From Pedobacter sp. HDW13 (GTDB lineage Bacteria > Bacteroidota > Bacteroidia > Sphingobacteriales > Sphingobacteriaceae), in the NCBI RefSeq assembly GCF_011303555.1, contig NZ_CP049868.1, positions 4,526,001-4,590,000 on the forward strand: a DNA stretch of 64,000 nt, written 5' to 3'. Position numbers and translations under genes: made by a program. Positions within the stretch are counted from its first letter, which is position 1; every line of letters starts with the position of its first letter. The notes under the pieces were generated by a model. That model was not told the DNA's origin. It worked only from the letters and a program-made list of their open reading frames with translations, and ran no database searches. Of the stretch, positions 37,101 through 45,427 are shown one piece after another.

Positions 37101-37662
37101 GCCATTGGCAAAAACACTGGATCAGGCTTATGTAAACTACCAGAAGGGCGGCATAAACATGTACGCGGTTAAGGAGTTAATGGGCGAACAGAAATTCAAC
37201 GCAGTATTGAAACAGCTGATTGCTGATCATGCCTATCCAAAACCAAAAGCTTCGGCTTCAGACCTGGTTAATGCCTTATTAAAAGAAGCTTTACCTGCAC
37301 AAAAGAAATTTATCGACGATTGTTTCAACCAGGTGGTAACCTATGATCTTGGCTTGAAAGTACAACAATGCACTTTACTTAAAAATGGAAAGTATCAACT
37401 CGAACTTTTGGTAAATGCCGAACGTTTAAGTGCCGGCCCTAAACAATTGCCCGATCTGGAAGTTGAAATTGGTTGTTTTAATCAGCCTGAGCAAGATTGG
37501 AGGGTAGAAACCAGGCCTTTTTCTTTGCAGAAGTATCACATTAGCCAAAACCAAACCAGGCTAATACTAATTGTTGACCGTAAACCTAAAACGGTGGCCA
37601 TAGACCCTTACCGGTATTTGCTTGATGCAGATAAAAGTGATCATGCGGTGGAAGTGAAGTAA
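34144..37662 (+). CDS. ABC-2 permease fused to an M1-family aminopeptidase
   Basis: A 1172-residue fusion. Residues 1-590 contain two sets of about six membrane helices, typical of ABC-2 permeases. After a last helix near 575, residues about 600-1172 form an extracytoplasmic M1 peptidase: zinc motif HETAH (H920, E921, H924), the third ligand E944 in 'MLTESLAKY' (19 residues after H924, one more than the usual 18), and 'AEN' in the place of the GxMEN motif near 900. The peptidase would face the periplasm. This architecture recurs in Bacteroidota but its substrate is not known to me. A role in peptide export with trimming, or envelope quality control, is inference. It is coupled to the ATPase gene. 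Confidence 0.88.
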   Translation: MIAALLKFELKYHFNQMAFKIGAILFLVLGMVCVAKGGFGTDEVHKNSPYVITNIIALLSLFSIFSSTLFSANVVLRDAMYKIESVIFTTAITKPVYFVVRLLGLLIAVFTLLLLVAIGIFIGTFFVGGDQLGAFNIGYFLHALLVFALPNVIFSAGALYCTSLLTKNVRAIYVVGVLIYILYMLASIFGNSPLLATSALKGTTPDALSILLDPFGLASFFGETRTWTSAQRNGQLFPLTGLFLLNRLLWFTFSAILMWLTYCIFNFRVQRQKQAKQQTIPTAKATLIPFKHLEVKPNGLGYQLTALKAQFKLEMINLFKNIPVMVMLLLWVFLFGVELKDELFSGVYGIHSYPATGIIVEEIRSIKFALILIIFYAAESIAREKSVGIHSLIYSTPVRSWVMWAAKSMSLFALVFILVSLNIGIGITLQLSHGYFHIELPLYFSLYYYSAFPLILFVVLIVFIQNLSSNKYVGMMLSMVTVFIMLYADRFGLEHYLFRFATVPDLLHSYFNGFGYYATAFNWYMLYWAAFVTIIALLTIGMWQNKCEIKAKNRLKSVGLVLKQHKWIAIFALLTWISGGAYIYYESNVVSRYQNAKTWLNWQLAYEQQYKALANMPQPVIKSVKTIVDLYPDEGKYTVKGTYRLKNETEKPISKIWISLNPQVNLFAVDIAGAKKGEVDEKFKQQFITLNSPLLLGDTIKMSFILTVFRNGFTPFDKENSIVKNGSYIELEKFVPHLGYSYNFESDDKRSRKQYGLTEKPVEQTFSRNYELIDFETTISTNHDQQVLTVGELQKSWLANNRRYFSYKTPLPVNFMFALSSAQYEVKQEQYKGVALSIYYQQGQEYNLRQMFKGIKDALDYGNEHFAKYPLKQLTLAEIPQYKGAATAYPGIIFSAENINFLGNFSQQGTIDHSYAIAGHETAHQWWANKLAPFGGPGYAMLTESLAKYTENVLMEKAFGKMYLRQYLDYDNRLYFLNRNNTEKELPLAKTLDQAYVNYQKGGINMYAVKELMGEQKFNAVLKQLIADHAYPKPKASASDLVNALLKEALPAQKKFIDDCFNQVVTYDLGLKVQQCTLLKNGKYQLELLVNAERLSAGPKQLPDLEVEIGCFNQPEQDWRVETRPFSLQKYHISQNQTRLILIVDRKPKTVAIDPYRYLLDADKSDHAVEVK

Positions 37663-37951
37663 TACAGGATTCAGCCAGCTGTTAGATAGAAACTCTGTCC
37701 TTAGTGTTAAGCGCAGCGTCACTACGGATTATTGAAAGAATGAGTTTTTAAACTCAATAAAAGAACGAGTCAGAGACTCTTTTCTATTCATCATCCGTAG
37801 AGCCCTTCGGAACTCTACGGACAGCAAGGGAACTTTACAGACAGGTTGGTCTGCAATTGTTGTGGCAACTTTTACGCACATCAGAAAACTGCCACAAAAA
37901 TCCTTAGCACCTTTAGGAGCTCTTCGGATAAATACAGACGATTAGATAAAT
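37663..37951. other. Intergenic region with several inverted repeats
   Basis: This gap between convergent genes contains TGAGTTTTTAAACTCA (37741-37756), a hairpin TCCGTAGAG 37794-37802 with CTCTACGGA 37813-37821, and TTGTGGCA 37860-37867 inverted at 37890-37897. The last resembles the TGCCACA half-motif of the TGTGACA repeats. No coding frame was recognised. Confidence 0.5.
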
Positions 37952-38893
37952 CTAGGTAGTTCTAAAATGCTTGGGTGTACATTGCATCTGGCGTTTAAAA
38001 AAGATGTTGAAATTGGCCGGATATTCAAAGCCCAGACAGTAAGCAATTTGTGCGATGTTCCATTCGGTATGTTTCAGCAAGGCTACAGCTTCTGTTGTTA
38101 CCCGTCTCGAAATATGTTCGGAGGTAGTTTTGCCGGTAACTTCTTTTACGGCATGGTTTAAATGGTTTACATGCACCAGTAATCGGCAGGCAAAATCGTG
38201 TGCTGTTTTTAATTCGAGTATTTGCTCGGTAGAGCCAATAGGAAACTGTCTTTCCAGTAATTCGATAAATAAGGCAGTTAAGCGTACCGAGGCGTTATTT
38301 TGTTTCAGTAATTCGCCTTGTGGTTTTACTTTTAAAGCTTCGTGAACAATGAGTTGTACATAATTTCTCAGCAAATCATATTTGTGGATGTAATCACCAT
38401 CCATCTCTTTCATCATTTTTAAGAAAATGTCGGTCAATACGACTTCCTGCTCTTCGTTGATGTGGATAACCGGACTATCGTTAATGCGCCAGAGTAACGA
38501 ATCGCGCAGGGTTTCGTTGCGGTTATGGATAAAGTTTTCGGTAAACAGGCAAAAGTAGCCCGCAGGCTTTGGCGAAGTGCTTTCCCAGGAGTATGGAATA
38601 TTGGGGTTGGTAAACAACAAGGCACGCCCCTTTATTTCAATCTCGGCATCGGGGTAATGTAATATCCCATTGCCAATAATTAAAGAAATCTTATAAAAAT
38701 CTCTCCGGCTAAAAACCGAAGGCACATTGGTACAAACTGTAGTTCGGTTAAAAACGTTAAAGTGCCCAATGTCGTTAATCATCCCTAAGCTAGGCGTAGG
38801 AATTTCGGGACGGTTGATTTTTAGTTTATTGTAAAAATCCTCCAGGGTTTCGTTTTTCTGGAGGGTAGAAAGCTCCTGGTTTTTGGTTAACAT
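37952..38893 (-). CDS. AraC-family transcriptional regulator
   Basis: 313 residues. An N-terminal ligand domain ('RTTVCTNVPSVFSRRDFYKI', 'GRALLFTNPNIPYSWES') is followed by a C-terminal AraC HTH ('HVNHLNHAVKEVTGKTTSEH', 'NIAQIAYCLGFEYPANFNIF'). It is the last gene after the TolC-RND-adaptor genes on the same strand, 24 bp beyond the adaptor stop, so it probably controls the efflux operon. Confidence 0.88.
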   Translation of the reverse strand: MLTKNQELSTLQKNETLEDFYNKLKINRPEIPTPSLGMINDIGHFNVFNRTTVCTNVPSVFSRRDFYKISLIIGNGILHYPDAEIEIKGRALLFTNPNIPYSWESTSPKPAGYFCLFTENFIHNRNETLRDSLLWRINDSPVIHINEEQEVVLTDIFLKMMKEMDGDYIHKYDLLRNYVQLIVHEALKVKPQGELLKQNNASVRLTALFIELLERQFPIGSTEQILELKTAHDFACRLLVHVNHLNHAVKEVTGKTTSEHISRRVTTEAVALLKHTEWNIAQIAYCLGFEYPANFNIFFKRQMQCTPKHFRTT

Positions 38894-38917
38894 ACTGTAA
38901 GTGCTTATATCGTAAAG

Positions 38918-40018
38918 TTATGGTTTAATCGCCATTCCTTCGTGCATTTCTTCTGTAGGTTCTGCAACTAATTTGTCACCTTCAGCCAAATCGCCAAATA
39001 CCTCAACACGGTCGTCTGTTTCGCGGCCTTTTTTAACCTCAACTTTTACTGCTTTATTGTTTTGCACTTTTAACACAAATAAACCTTCGCTGGTATCTAA
39101 CAATGCTTTTTTGTTGATGATAAAAGTACTGGCATTGGCTGGTATCGGAATGCTTACTTCGGCTACCATGCCCGGTAACAATATTTTGCTGGCATTGGGT
39201 ACGTCCATTTCAATACGTTCGGCGCGCAAGCGTAAATCTAAAGCTCCCGATAAGCGTTTCACTTTTGCTTTAAATATTTGGCTGGGTAAAGACTTAACAG
39301 TAAAACTGATTTCGTCGCCCGCTTTCAGGTAACCCGTATAAATTTCGGGGATTGATACCGCTAAACGCAGGTTTTTCTGATCCTGCAAAGTAAAAATAGG
39401 CAAATCAGAACCTTTGCCCGATGGACCTACATAAGCCCCTAAATTTACATTCCTGGCAGAAATAATACCGCTAAACGGTGCACGGATGGTAAGGTAATCC
39501 TGTACAGAACCAACCTCTTTATAAGCTGCCTTTGCAGCCTCGAGCTGCGCCAAATCGGCGTTCTTTTTCGCCATGGCCTGATCGAGATCGTTGGTAGAAA
39601 TGGTCCCCGGTGTTTTACTGGTTTCGTACAAACGGTTATAGTTGGCCTTGCTGGCAGTGTAAATGGCTTCCTGGGCTTTAACACGCGATTGGCTGGCCGA
39701 AAGTTGCGAGTTCAATTCGGGCGCATCGAGGGTCATTAACAGCTGGCCTTTGCTTACCTCCGAACCGATATCTACCTTTAGTGTACGCACAAAACTGCTT
39801 ACTTTGGCATATAAATCTACCTGTTGCAATGCAATTAATTCGCCCGGTAAGCTCAGTTTAGTAGATAATTTTTCTTTTTTAAGGTCGAATGTGGCAATAA
39901 CCGGGGCTTGTTCTTTTTTTACTTCTCCCTTTGATTCGGCATGGCCACAACCATAAATAGCCGTGAGTAACAGGAAACCTGCACTTAATAAACCTGTTGA
40001 AAATAGCTTGGTATTCAT
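38918..40018 (-). CDS. RND efflux periplasmic adaptor lipoprotein (HlyD/AcrA family)
   Basis: 366 residues with a lipoprotein signal (lipobox cysteine C24 in 'AIYGCGHA'). A membrane-fusion core follows: lipoyl-like half motifs ('VDIGSEVSKGQLLMTLDAPE' and 'APFSGIISARNVNLGAYVG'), an alpha-helical hairpin between them, and a beta-barrel/MP domain at about 195-366. It bridges the inner-membrane pump (40030-43314) and the outer-membrane channel (43328-44716), all in one operon, 11 bp downstream of the pump gene. Confidence 0.92.
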   Translation of the reverse strand: MNTKLFSTGLLSAGFLLLTAIYGCGHAESKGEVKKEQAPVIATFDLKKEKLSTKLSLPGELIALQQVDLYAKVSSFVRTLKVDIGSEVSKGQLLMTLDAPELNSQLSASQSRVKAQEAIYTASKANYNRLYETSKTPGTISTNDLDQAMAKKNADLAQLEAAKAAYKEVGSVQDYLTIRAPFSGIISARNVNLGAYVGPSGKGSDLPIFTLQDQKNLRLAVSIPEIYTGYLKAGDEISFTVKSLPSQIFKAKVKRLSGALDLRLRAERIEMDVPNASKILLPGMVAEVSIPIPANASTFIINKKALLDTSEGLFVLKVQNNKAVKVEVKKGRETDDRVEVFGDLAEGDKLVAEPTEEMHEGMAIKP

Positions 40019-40029
40019 TTGTGATGATT

Positions 40030-43000
40030 TTATTCGTTTTCTTCTAAACCTTTAATGTAATGGATGCTGTCTTTATCTTCCGGATCGAGCGACATCGAAT
40101 CGGTAGTTTGCTTGCCTTGTACCCAGGCAAAAACCAGTGGTAAAATAATAAGTACAGCAAATGTTGAAGCCAGCAAACCGCCAATTACCGCCCTGCCCAG
40201 TGGCGAAACTGCCCCGCCGCCTTCTCCGTGGCCAATAGCCATCGGTAACATACCCGCAATCATGGCAATACTCGTCATAATGATGGGACGCAAACGTAAG
40301 GCTGCGGCTTCGCGGGCTGATTGGAGCGCATTTCCATTGTGTTTTCTCAACTGTTCTGCATTGGTAATCAGTAATACCGCATTGGCAATAGATACCCCAA
40401 CCGACATGATAATACCCATGTACGACTGCAGGTTTAGGGTAGAGCCTGTAATGGTTAAGAGCAATAAAGAACCCAAAATAACTGCAGGTACCGTGGCTAA
40501 AATTACCAGGGGCACTTTAAACGACTGGAAATTGGCTGCCAGCATTAAAAATATCACTACAATGGCCACAAACAAGCCCGATTGTAAACTATCCAGCGTA
40601 TCGGTAAGTACTTTGCTCATGCCAATGGCAGCAACATTTAAACCTCTTGGCAGTTCGCCTACACCTTTAATCGCTTTTTCTACATCTTTGGTGGCAGTGC
40701 CCAAATCAGTATGGTAAAGGTTTGCAGTAACCGATAAGAAAGGCATAGCGCCAATATTGTCGTTTTCGCCGGCAGTAGTATCGGGTGTAATCTTCGCTAC
40801 ATCGCTCAATACAGGTCTGGCCGAATTTTTCAATAAAGGTATTTCCCCAATATCATCTTTACTGGCCATCTGGTTTAAGGGCACCTGCACCTGAACATTG
40901 TAAGGTAAAGCCGCTTTTTCATCCAGCCAGATATTTTTATCGGTGTAACGCGATGATGAAGTAGAGGCAATCAGCGACCTCGAAATGTCGGCCATATCAA
41001 TCCCAATTTGTGCCGCACGGGTTCTGTCGATTTCGATATTCAATGAAGGGTATTTAATGGGTTGTGCAATCTGAACATCGCGCATGTAAGAAATTTCTTT
41101 CAGCTCGGCCACAATTTTATTGGCGTATTGCGCATTCAGCTTTTTGTTTTTGCCCGAAATACGCACCTCTACCGGTGTAGGAGAGCCCTGGCTCAATACT
41201 TTATCAGTCAGTTCTATCGGTTCGAATGATAATTTAACATCGGGTAACAGTTGTTTAATTTTTGTCCTGAACTGGTCCTTAAAATCATCCATATCAGCTT
41301 CGTAATCTTTTAAGCTTACCTGAAATACAGCTTCGTGCGGGCCAGCCATGAACTGATAAATCGGGTTTACCGAAAACTGTGCAGGGTGTTGCCCCACAAA
41401 AACCGAAGATATGCTTACATGTTCTGCACCAACCATTTTTTTAAGTTCGGCCAAAACTACGTTGGCTTTTTCTTCGGTACGCTCCAAACGCGTTCCATCG
41501 GGTGCGCGCAAACGCAACTGGAACTGGCTCGAGTTAACGCGTGGTAAAACATCGCGACCTATATTAACCAGTAAAAGGGCTGCTAAACCAATAATAACCA
41601 TCAGATAAGTTAACACGACAGGTTTCTTATATGGCAATATACGGTCGATAAAGCGCATAAAACGATTACGGAAACGATCGAAAACCCCAATTTTGCCATT
41701 GCCACTAAAATCTTCGCGCTCCACCAATACCCTTTTTTGGTTTAGGGTATCTTTTTCCGATTCGAGGGTAATGCCGGTAGCTTTAAAATCAGCTTCATCC
41801 TGCGTAATGCCCGGATGGTGTTCGTTACCTTTTTTCGGGTGCGCAATCATCAGCCAGTTGGCCATAATGGGGACAAAAGTTTGCGAAAGCAAGAACGAAA
41901 CAATCATCGAAAATCCAATGGCCAGTGCCAGGGGTAAAAATAAAGCCCCCGGTATGCCCGACATGGTTAAAGCTGGTGCAAAAACAGCGAGGATACAAAA
42001 CAGGATCAGTAATTTAGGGAAAGCAATTTCCTTACAGGCATCCCAAATGGCCAGCGCTTTGGGTTTTCCCATATCAAAATGTTGATGTATATTTTCTATC
42101 GTAACGGTCGATTCATCTACCAGGATACCAATGGCTAAAGCCAGTCCGCTTAGTGTCATGATGTTGATGGTTTGCCCGAATAATTTCAGGAACAAAACGC
42201 CGGCAATAATGGATGTTGGGATGGTGAGGATTACAATCAGTGCCGCACGCTTATCGCCAAGGAAGAGTAAAACCATCAAACCCGTTAAAATTGCGCCGAT
42301 AGCACCTTCGCTGATCAGACTTTTTACTGCATTAATTACATAAACCGACTGATCGAACTCGTACGAAAGCTTTACATCCTCAGGTAAGGTATTTTGAATG
42401 TTGGGTAAGTTTTTCTTTAAGTTTTTTACCACATCCCAGGTAGAGGCATCGCCTGATTTTGCAATACTTAAGTACACTGAGCGCTTACCATTAACTAAAG
42501 CATAGCCGGCCACCAAATCGGCACCATCTTTAACGGTAGCTACATCGCGGAGCTGTAAATTCTGTACACTGCCTTTAAACAGGGGAATGTTCTCAAAATC
42601 TTTAACTTTTTTAATGGTATAGTTGGTAGGTGTAAGGTAGTTTTTATCGCCAATGCGCACATTACCTGATGGAGCAGTTTGGTTATTGAGGCGGATGGCT
42701 TCAACCACCTGATCGACCGTTAAGTTGTGCGAACGCAGTAATGAGGGATTAACATTAATTTCTATCGTACGCGGACTACCACCAAAAGGGGCTGGAGACA
42801 GCAAGCCCGGAATAGATGAGAAGCTGGGGCGCACATAAGTGTTGGCCAAATCCTGCAGTTCGTTGTTGGTGCGGATAGGGCTGCTCAACACCAGCTGACC
42901 AACAGGAAGCGAAGAGGCATCGAAACGGATTACGAAAGGCGGTTGCGAACCCGGCGGGAAAATGGCCTGTGCCCGCGTAGAGAGCGCGCTCAGCTCGGCT

Positions 43001-43314
43001 GCGGCCTGGGCCATATTGGTGCCTTCGTAATAGGTAAGTTTCATGAGCATTAAGCCTTGCGTATTTTTGGTTTCGATACTTTTGATACCGTTGGCAAAAA
43101 GCAGGATGTTTACATACTGCTTGCCGAAATATGCTTCCATTTGATCGGGCGTATAACCACCAAAAGGGTGGGCAATGTAAATTACCGGCAGGTTCATTTG
43201 CGGCAGGATATCAACCTTAACCTGGTTGATGGCTCCTATACCAAAAAAGAACAGCCCGGCAACTAAAACCAGTATGGAAATGGGTTTGCGGAGTGCGAAA
43301 CGTATTAAATTCAT
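40030..43314 (-). CDS. RND multidrug-type efflux permease (AcrB/MexB family)
   Basis: About 1094 residues from the ATG at 43314 ('MNLIRFALRKPISILVLVAG'). Twelve membrane helices and two large periplasmic loops are present, for instance 'GIKSIETKNTQGLMLMKL' and 'PSPFGGSPRT'-like porter elements. In helix 4 the proton-relay pair is 'ILVDESTVTIEN', so D-E replaces the D-D of AcrB. A cytoplasmic insertion near 510-570 is polar. It should export small molecules or lipids by proton motive force; the substrate is unknown. It starts 13 bp after the TolC-type gene and precedes the adaptor. Confidence 0.93.
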   Translation of the reverse strand: MNLIRFALRKPISILVLVAGLFFFGIGAINQVKVDILPQMNLPVIYIAHPFGGYTPDQMEAYFGKQYVNILLFANGIKSIETKNTQGLMLMKLTYYEGTNMAQAAAELSALSTRAQAIFPPGSQPPFVIRFDASSLPVGQLVLSSPIRTNNELQDLANTYVRPSFSSIPGLLSPAPFGGSPRTIEINVNPSLLRSHNLTVDQVVEAIRLNNQTAPSGNVRIGDKNYLTPTNYTIKKVKDFENIPLFKGSVQNLQLRDVATVKDGADLVAGYALVNGKRSVYLSIAKSGDASTWDVVKNLKKNLPNIQNTLPEDVKLSYEFDQSVYVINAVKSLISEGAIGAILTGLMVLLFLGDKRAALIVILTIPTSIIAGVLFLKLFGQTINIMTLSGLALAIGILVDESTVTIENIHQHFDMGKPKALAIWDACKEIAFPKLLILFCILAVFAPALTMSGIPGALFLPLALAIGFSMIVSFLLSQTFVPIMANWLMIAHPKKGNEHHPGITQDEADFKATGITLESEKDTLNQKRVLVEREDFSGNGKIGVFDRFRNRFMRFIDRILPYKKPVVLTYLMVIIGLAALLLVNIGRDVLPRVNSSQFQLRLRAPDGTRLERTEEKANVVLAELKKMVGAEHVSISSVFVGQHPAQFSVNPIYQFMAGPHEAVFQVSLKDYEADMDDFKDQFRTKIKQLLPDVKLSFEPIELTDKVLSQGSPTPVEVRISGKNKKLNAQYANKIVAELKEISYMRDVQIAQPIKYPSLNIEIDRTRAAQIGIDMADISRSLIASTSSSRYTDKNIWLDEKAALPYNVQVQVPLNQMASKDDIGEIPLLKNSARPVLSDVAKITPDTTAGENDNIGAMPFLSVTANLYHTDLGTATKDVEKAIKGVGELPRGLNVAAIGMSKVLTDTLDSLQSGLFVAIVVIFLMLAANFQSFKVPLVILATVPAVILGSLLLLTITGSTLNLQSYMGIIMSVGVSIANAVLLITNAEQLRKHNGNALQSAREAAALRLRPIIMTSIAMIAGMLPMAIGHGEGGGAVSPLGRAVIGGLLASTFAVLIILPLVFAWVQGKQTTDSMSLDPEDKDSIHYIKGLEENE

Positions 43315-43327
43315 GTATTGGGGCAGA

Positions 43328-44716
43328 TTAAAATTCGTTGATAAATAGGTCGTAGTTGCCAAGAGCTGCCGATTTTAACAGCAAAGCCTGCCAAACATTG
43401 GTATAGGCAATATCGCGGTCGGTTTCGGCGCGGTTGAGTGTAAAAAGTGCCTGGGTTAAATCAACCATGGTGGTTAAGCCATTCTTATATAAGGTGCTTT
43501 TTTGCAGGTAGGCATCCGAAGCGGCCTTTACCTGTACAGGTGCTTCGCGGTAATTGGCCATGGCATTGGTGAGTTTGGTTTCTGCCAGTGCCAGCTGGGC
43601 TTTTAATTGCTGATCGACCAGGTTGTATTCTGCTTTTAAGCCCTCGCTAATGTATGCCTGCGCGCGTACCTGGGGACGGTTTTTAAGCAAGGTAGAGAGG
43701 TTCCACGTTATTCCTATGCCAATCAAATAGTTACCCCTGGTTGGGTTGATCCCATCCAAATAGCTCGATGAAAAGGCAGTCTGATCTAAAGCATAACCCG
43801 AACTAAAACCCGAACCACGGCCCTGCATTACACCAAATAAAGAAAGGGTAGGGTAATAAAGTTTCTTAAAATAATTGCCCTGTTCCTCACTTACCGCGAT
43901 CCGGTTTTGGTAAAACTTTAAAAGCGGGTGGGCACTGTTAATGCTATCGCCTAGCAGATTTTTTGGAATGCGTGTAATCGATGCAGTATCTAAATCGTAA
44001 GTGGTGGCGGTTAGCCCCATTAAAACGCCTAAGCGGTTGGCTTGTTCCTGCTCTAAATCTTTGGCCTTGGTTAAGGCAATTTTAGCATTCGAAACTTCGG
44101 CTTTGGCCAGCGATGAATCTACTCCGGCAATCAAGCCGTTTTTAGCCCTGATTATAGCCGTATTTTGAAAGGTAATGGCACGGTCTAAATTCTTTTGCTG
44201 CGATTTGGTTAAGCGTTGTGCAGCCAGTAAATTAAGGTATGCTGCAGAAACGCGGATTTCCTGCTGAAATTTTTCCTGCTCCAGGTCGTTTTTATCCCGG
44301 TTGTAGGTAGCACTGGCAATTTTTACCCTTTCCTTAATTTTTCCGAAGGTGAAGAAATCCCAGTTAATGTTGGCCAGGTAAAGTGCACCAAAGGCCGCAT
44401 TCCAGTTTTGCTTATCGAGCGCGGGCCCTGCCGATGCTGTACCCAAACCACCAAAGCCATACTGTGGGCCATTTTGGCCGTTAATGGTGCCGTAATCTTG
44501 CTGCGCACTAAGACTAAAATTGGGTAGGTATTCTCTTTTGGCTAGCTGGATGATTGATTTGGATGCATTTGCATAACTATCTTTAGCTTTAATGGTGCCG
44601 TAATTGGTTAAGGCCGTATTAACAGCCTGTTTTAAGCTGAGTGTTTGGGCATTTGCACCCGTGTACACATTAATAAATAGGAATAACGATAGTAGAAATA
44701 AAGATATACGATACAT
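43328..44716 (-). CDS. TolC-type outer-membrane efflux protein
   Basis: About 462 residues from the ATG at 44716, which gives a clean signal peptide ('MYRISLFLLSLFLFINVY', cleaved after ANA). An upstream ATG at 44737 is weaker. The body is long helical segments with two OEP repeats ('LSLKQAVNTALTNYGTIKAK', 'AALAETKLTNAMANY'-like). It forms the outer-membrane channel of the tripartite pump and is the first gene of the operon. Confidence 0.92.
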   Translation of the reverse strand: MYRISLFLLSLFLFINVYTGANAQTLSLKQAVNTALTNYGTIKAKDSYANASKSIIQLAKREYLPNFSLSAQQDYGTINGQNGPQYGFGGLGTASAGPALDKQNWNAAFGALYLANINWDFFTFGKIKERVKIASATYNRDKNDLEQEKFQQEIRVSAAYLNLLAAQRLTKSQQKNLDRAITFQNTAIIRAKNGLIAGVDSSLAKAEVSNAKIALTKAKDLEQEQANRLGVLMGLTATTYDLDTASITRIPKNLLGDSINSAHPLLKFYQNRIAVSEEQGNYFKKLYYPTLSLFGVMQGRGSGFSSGYALDQTAFSSSYLDGINPTRGNYLIGIGITWNLSTLLKNRPQVRAQAYISEGLKAEYNLVDQQLKAQLALAETKLTNAMANYREAPVQVKAASDAYLQKSTLYKNGLTTMVDLTQALFTLNRAETDRDIAYTNVWQALLLKSAALGNYDLFINEF

Positions 44717-44856
44717 AGTGTATAATTTACACGGCAAATGTAAATTATGGTCACAATATCAAAGTATTCGGTTCAAATCAAAAATTATGCGAATCAAATA
44801 ATAATCGAATTGTTACTGTAGGATTATTTTGGGATGATAAATTGCGTAAAAATGGC

Positions 44857-44893
44857 ATATTCCTTACAGATCGGGTTAACCTGTAAGGAATAT
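44857..44893 (-). terminator. Intrinsic terminator after the SRPBCC gene
   Basis: ATATTCCTTACAG 44857-44869 pairs perfectly with CTGTAAGGAATAT 44881-44893 around an 11-nt loop. It lies 10 bp beyond the stop of the minus-strand SRPBCC gene. Confidence 0.75.
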
Positions 44894-44902
44894 AGCTGAG
44901 CA

Positions 44903-45319
44903 TTAAGATTCTTCGGTATATTTTTTAAAATTATCCAGAATGGCTTGCCAGCCGCCACGTTGCATTTCAATCGGGTTGGTACCTTCCGGATCGAAAGTTT
45001 CGGTAACTCTGGTACCTTCGCTTAGTGCATCGAAAATGATGCTTACCTTGCGGCCATCGCCCAGGGTGTATTCTATTTTTTTAAGCAAATCAACGGTGGT
45101 ATAAGTACCTCCGAAATCAAAGCTCATGCTGCCATCTTTAGCGGCCATGGTGCTTTTAAATTCGCCACCAACCCTTAAATCGTTATCGGCATAAGGCGTA
45201 TGCCAATCGGGCGAAGCAAAACTCCATTTGGTAATGTGTTCAGGATTGGTCCAAAAGTCCCAAACTTTTTCAACAGGACTATTTACAGTGGTTTCTACAG
45301 TAATTGCATTGTTTTCCAT
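44903..45319 (-). CDS. SRPBCC/AHSA1-domain protein
   Basis: 138 residues from the ATG at 45319 ('MENNAITVETTVNSPVEKVW'). The frame is open further upstream but that part is not protein-like. 'DFWTNPEHITKWSFASPDWH', 'VGGEFKSTMAAKDGSMSFDF' and 'GGWQAILDNFKKYTE' are characteristic of Activator-of-Hsp90-like START-fold proteins that bind a small hydrophobic ligand. Function is unknown. Single gene. Confidence 0.88.
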   Translation of the reverse strand: MENNAITVETTVNSPVEKVWDFWTNPEHITKWSFASPDWHTPYADNDLRVGGEFKSTMAAKDGSMSFDFGGTYTTVDLLKKIEYTLGDGRKVSIIFDALSEGTRVTETFDPEGTNPIEMQRGGWQAILDNFKKYTEES

Positions 45320-45427
45320 TTTTTTTTGGTTTAAATTGTTAATCAAAGTTATTGTAACTTTTACAACCTGAAAAGTGCAATTGCGACAAATATAAGGGGT
45401 GAAATACCCCCGCACTGATTAGGCCGC

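Noticed and set aside
40064..40717. A 217-residue reading frame on the plus strand
   Set aside because: It lies entirely antisense to the RND pump gene, has a low-complexity composition and no recognisable domain.
41693..42085. A 130-residue plus-strand frame inside the RND gene
   Set aside because: It is a shadow of the well-supported pump gene on the other strand.
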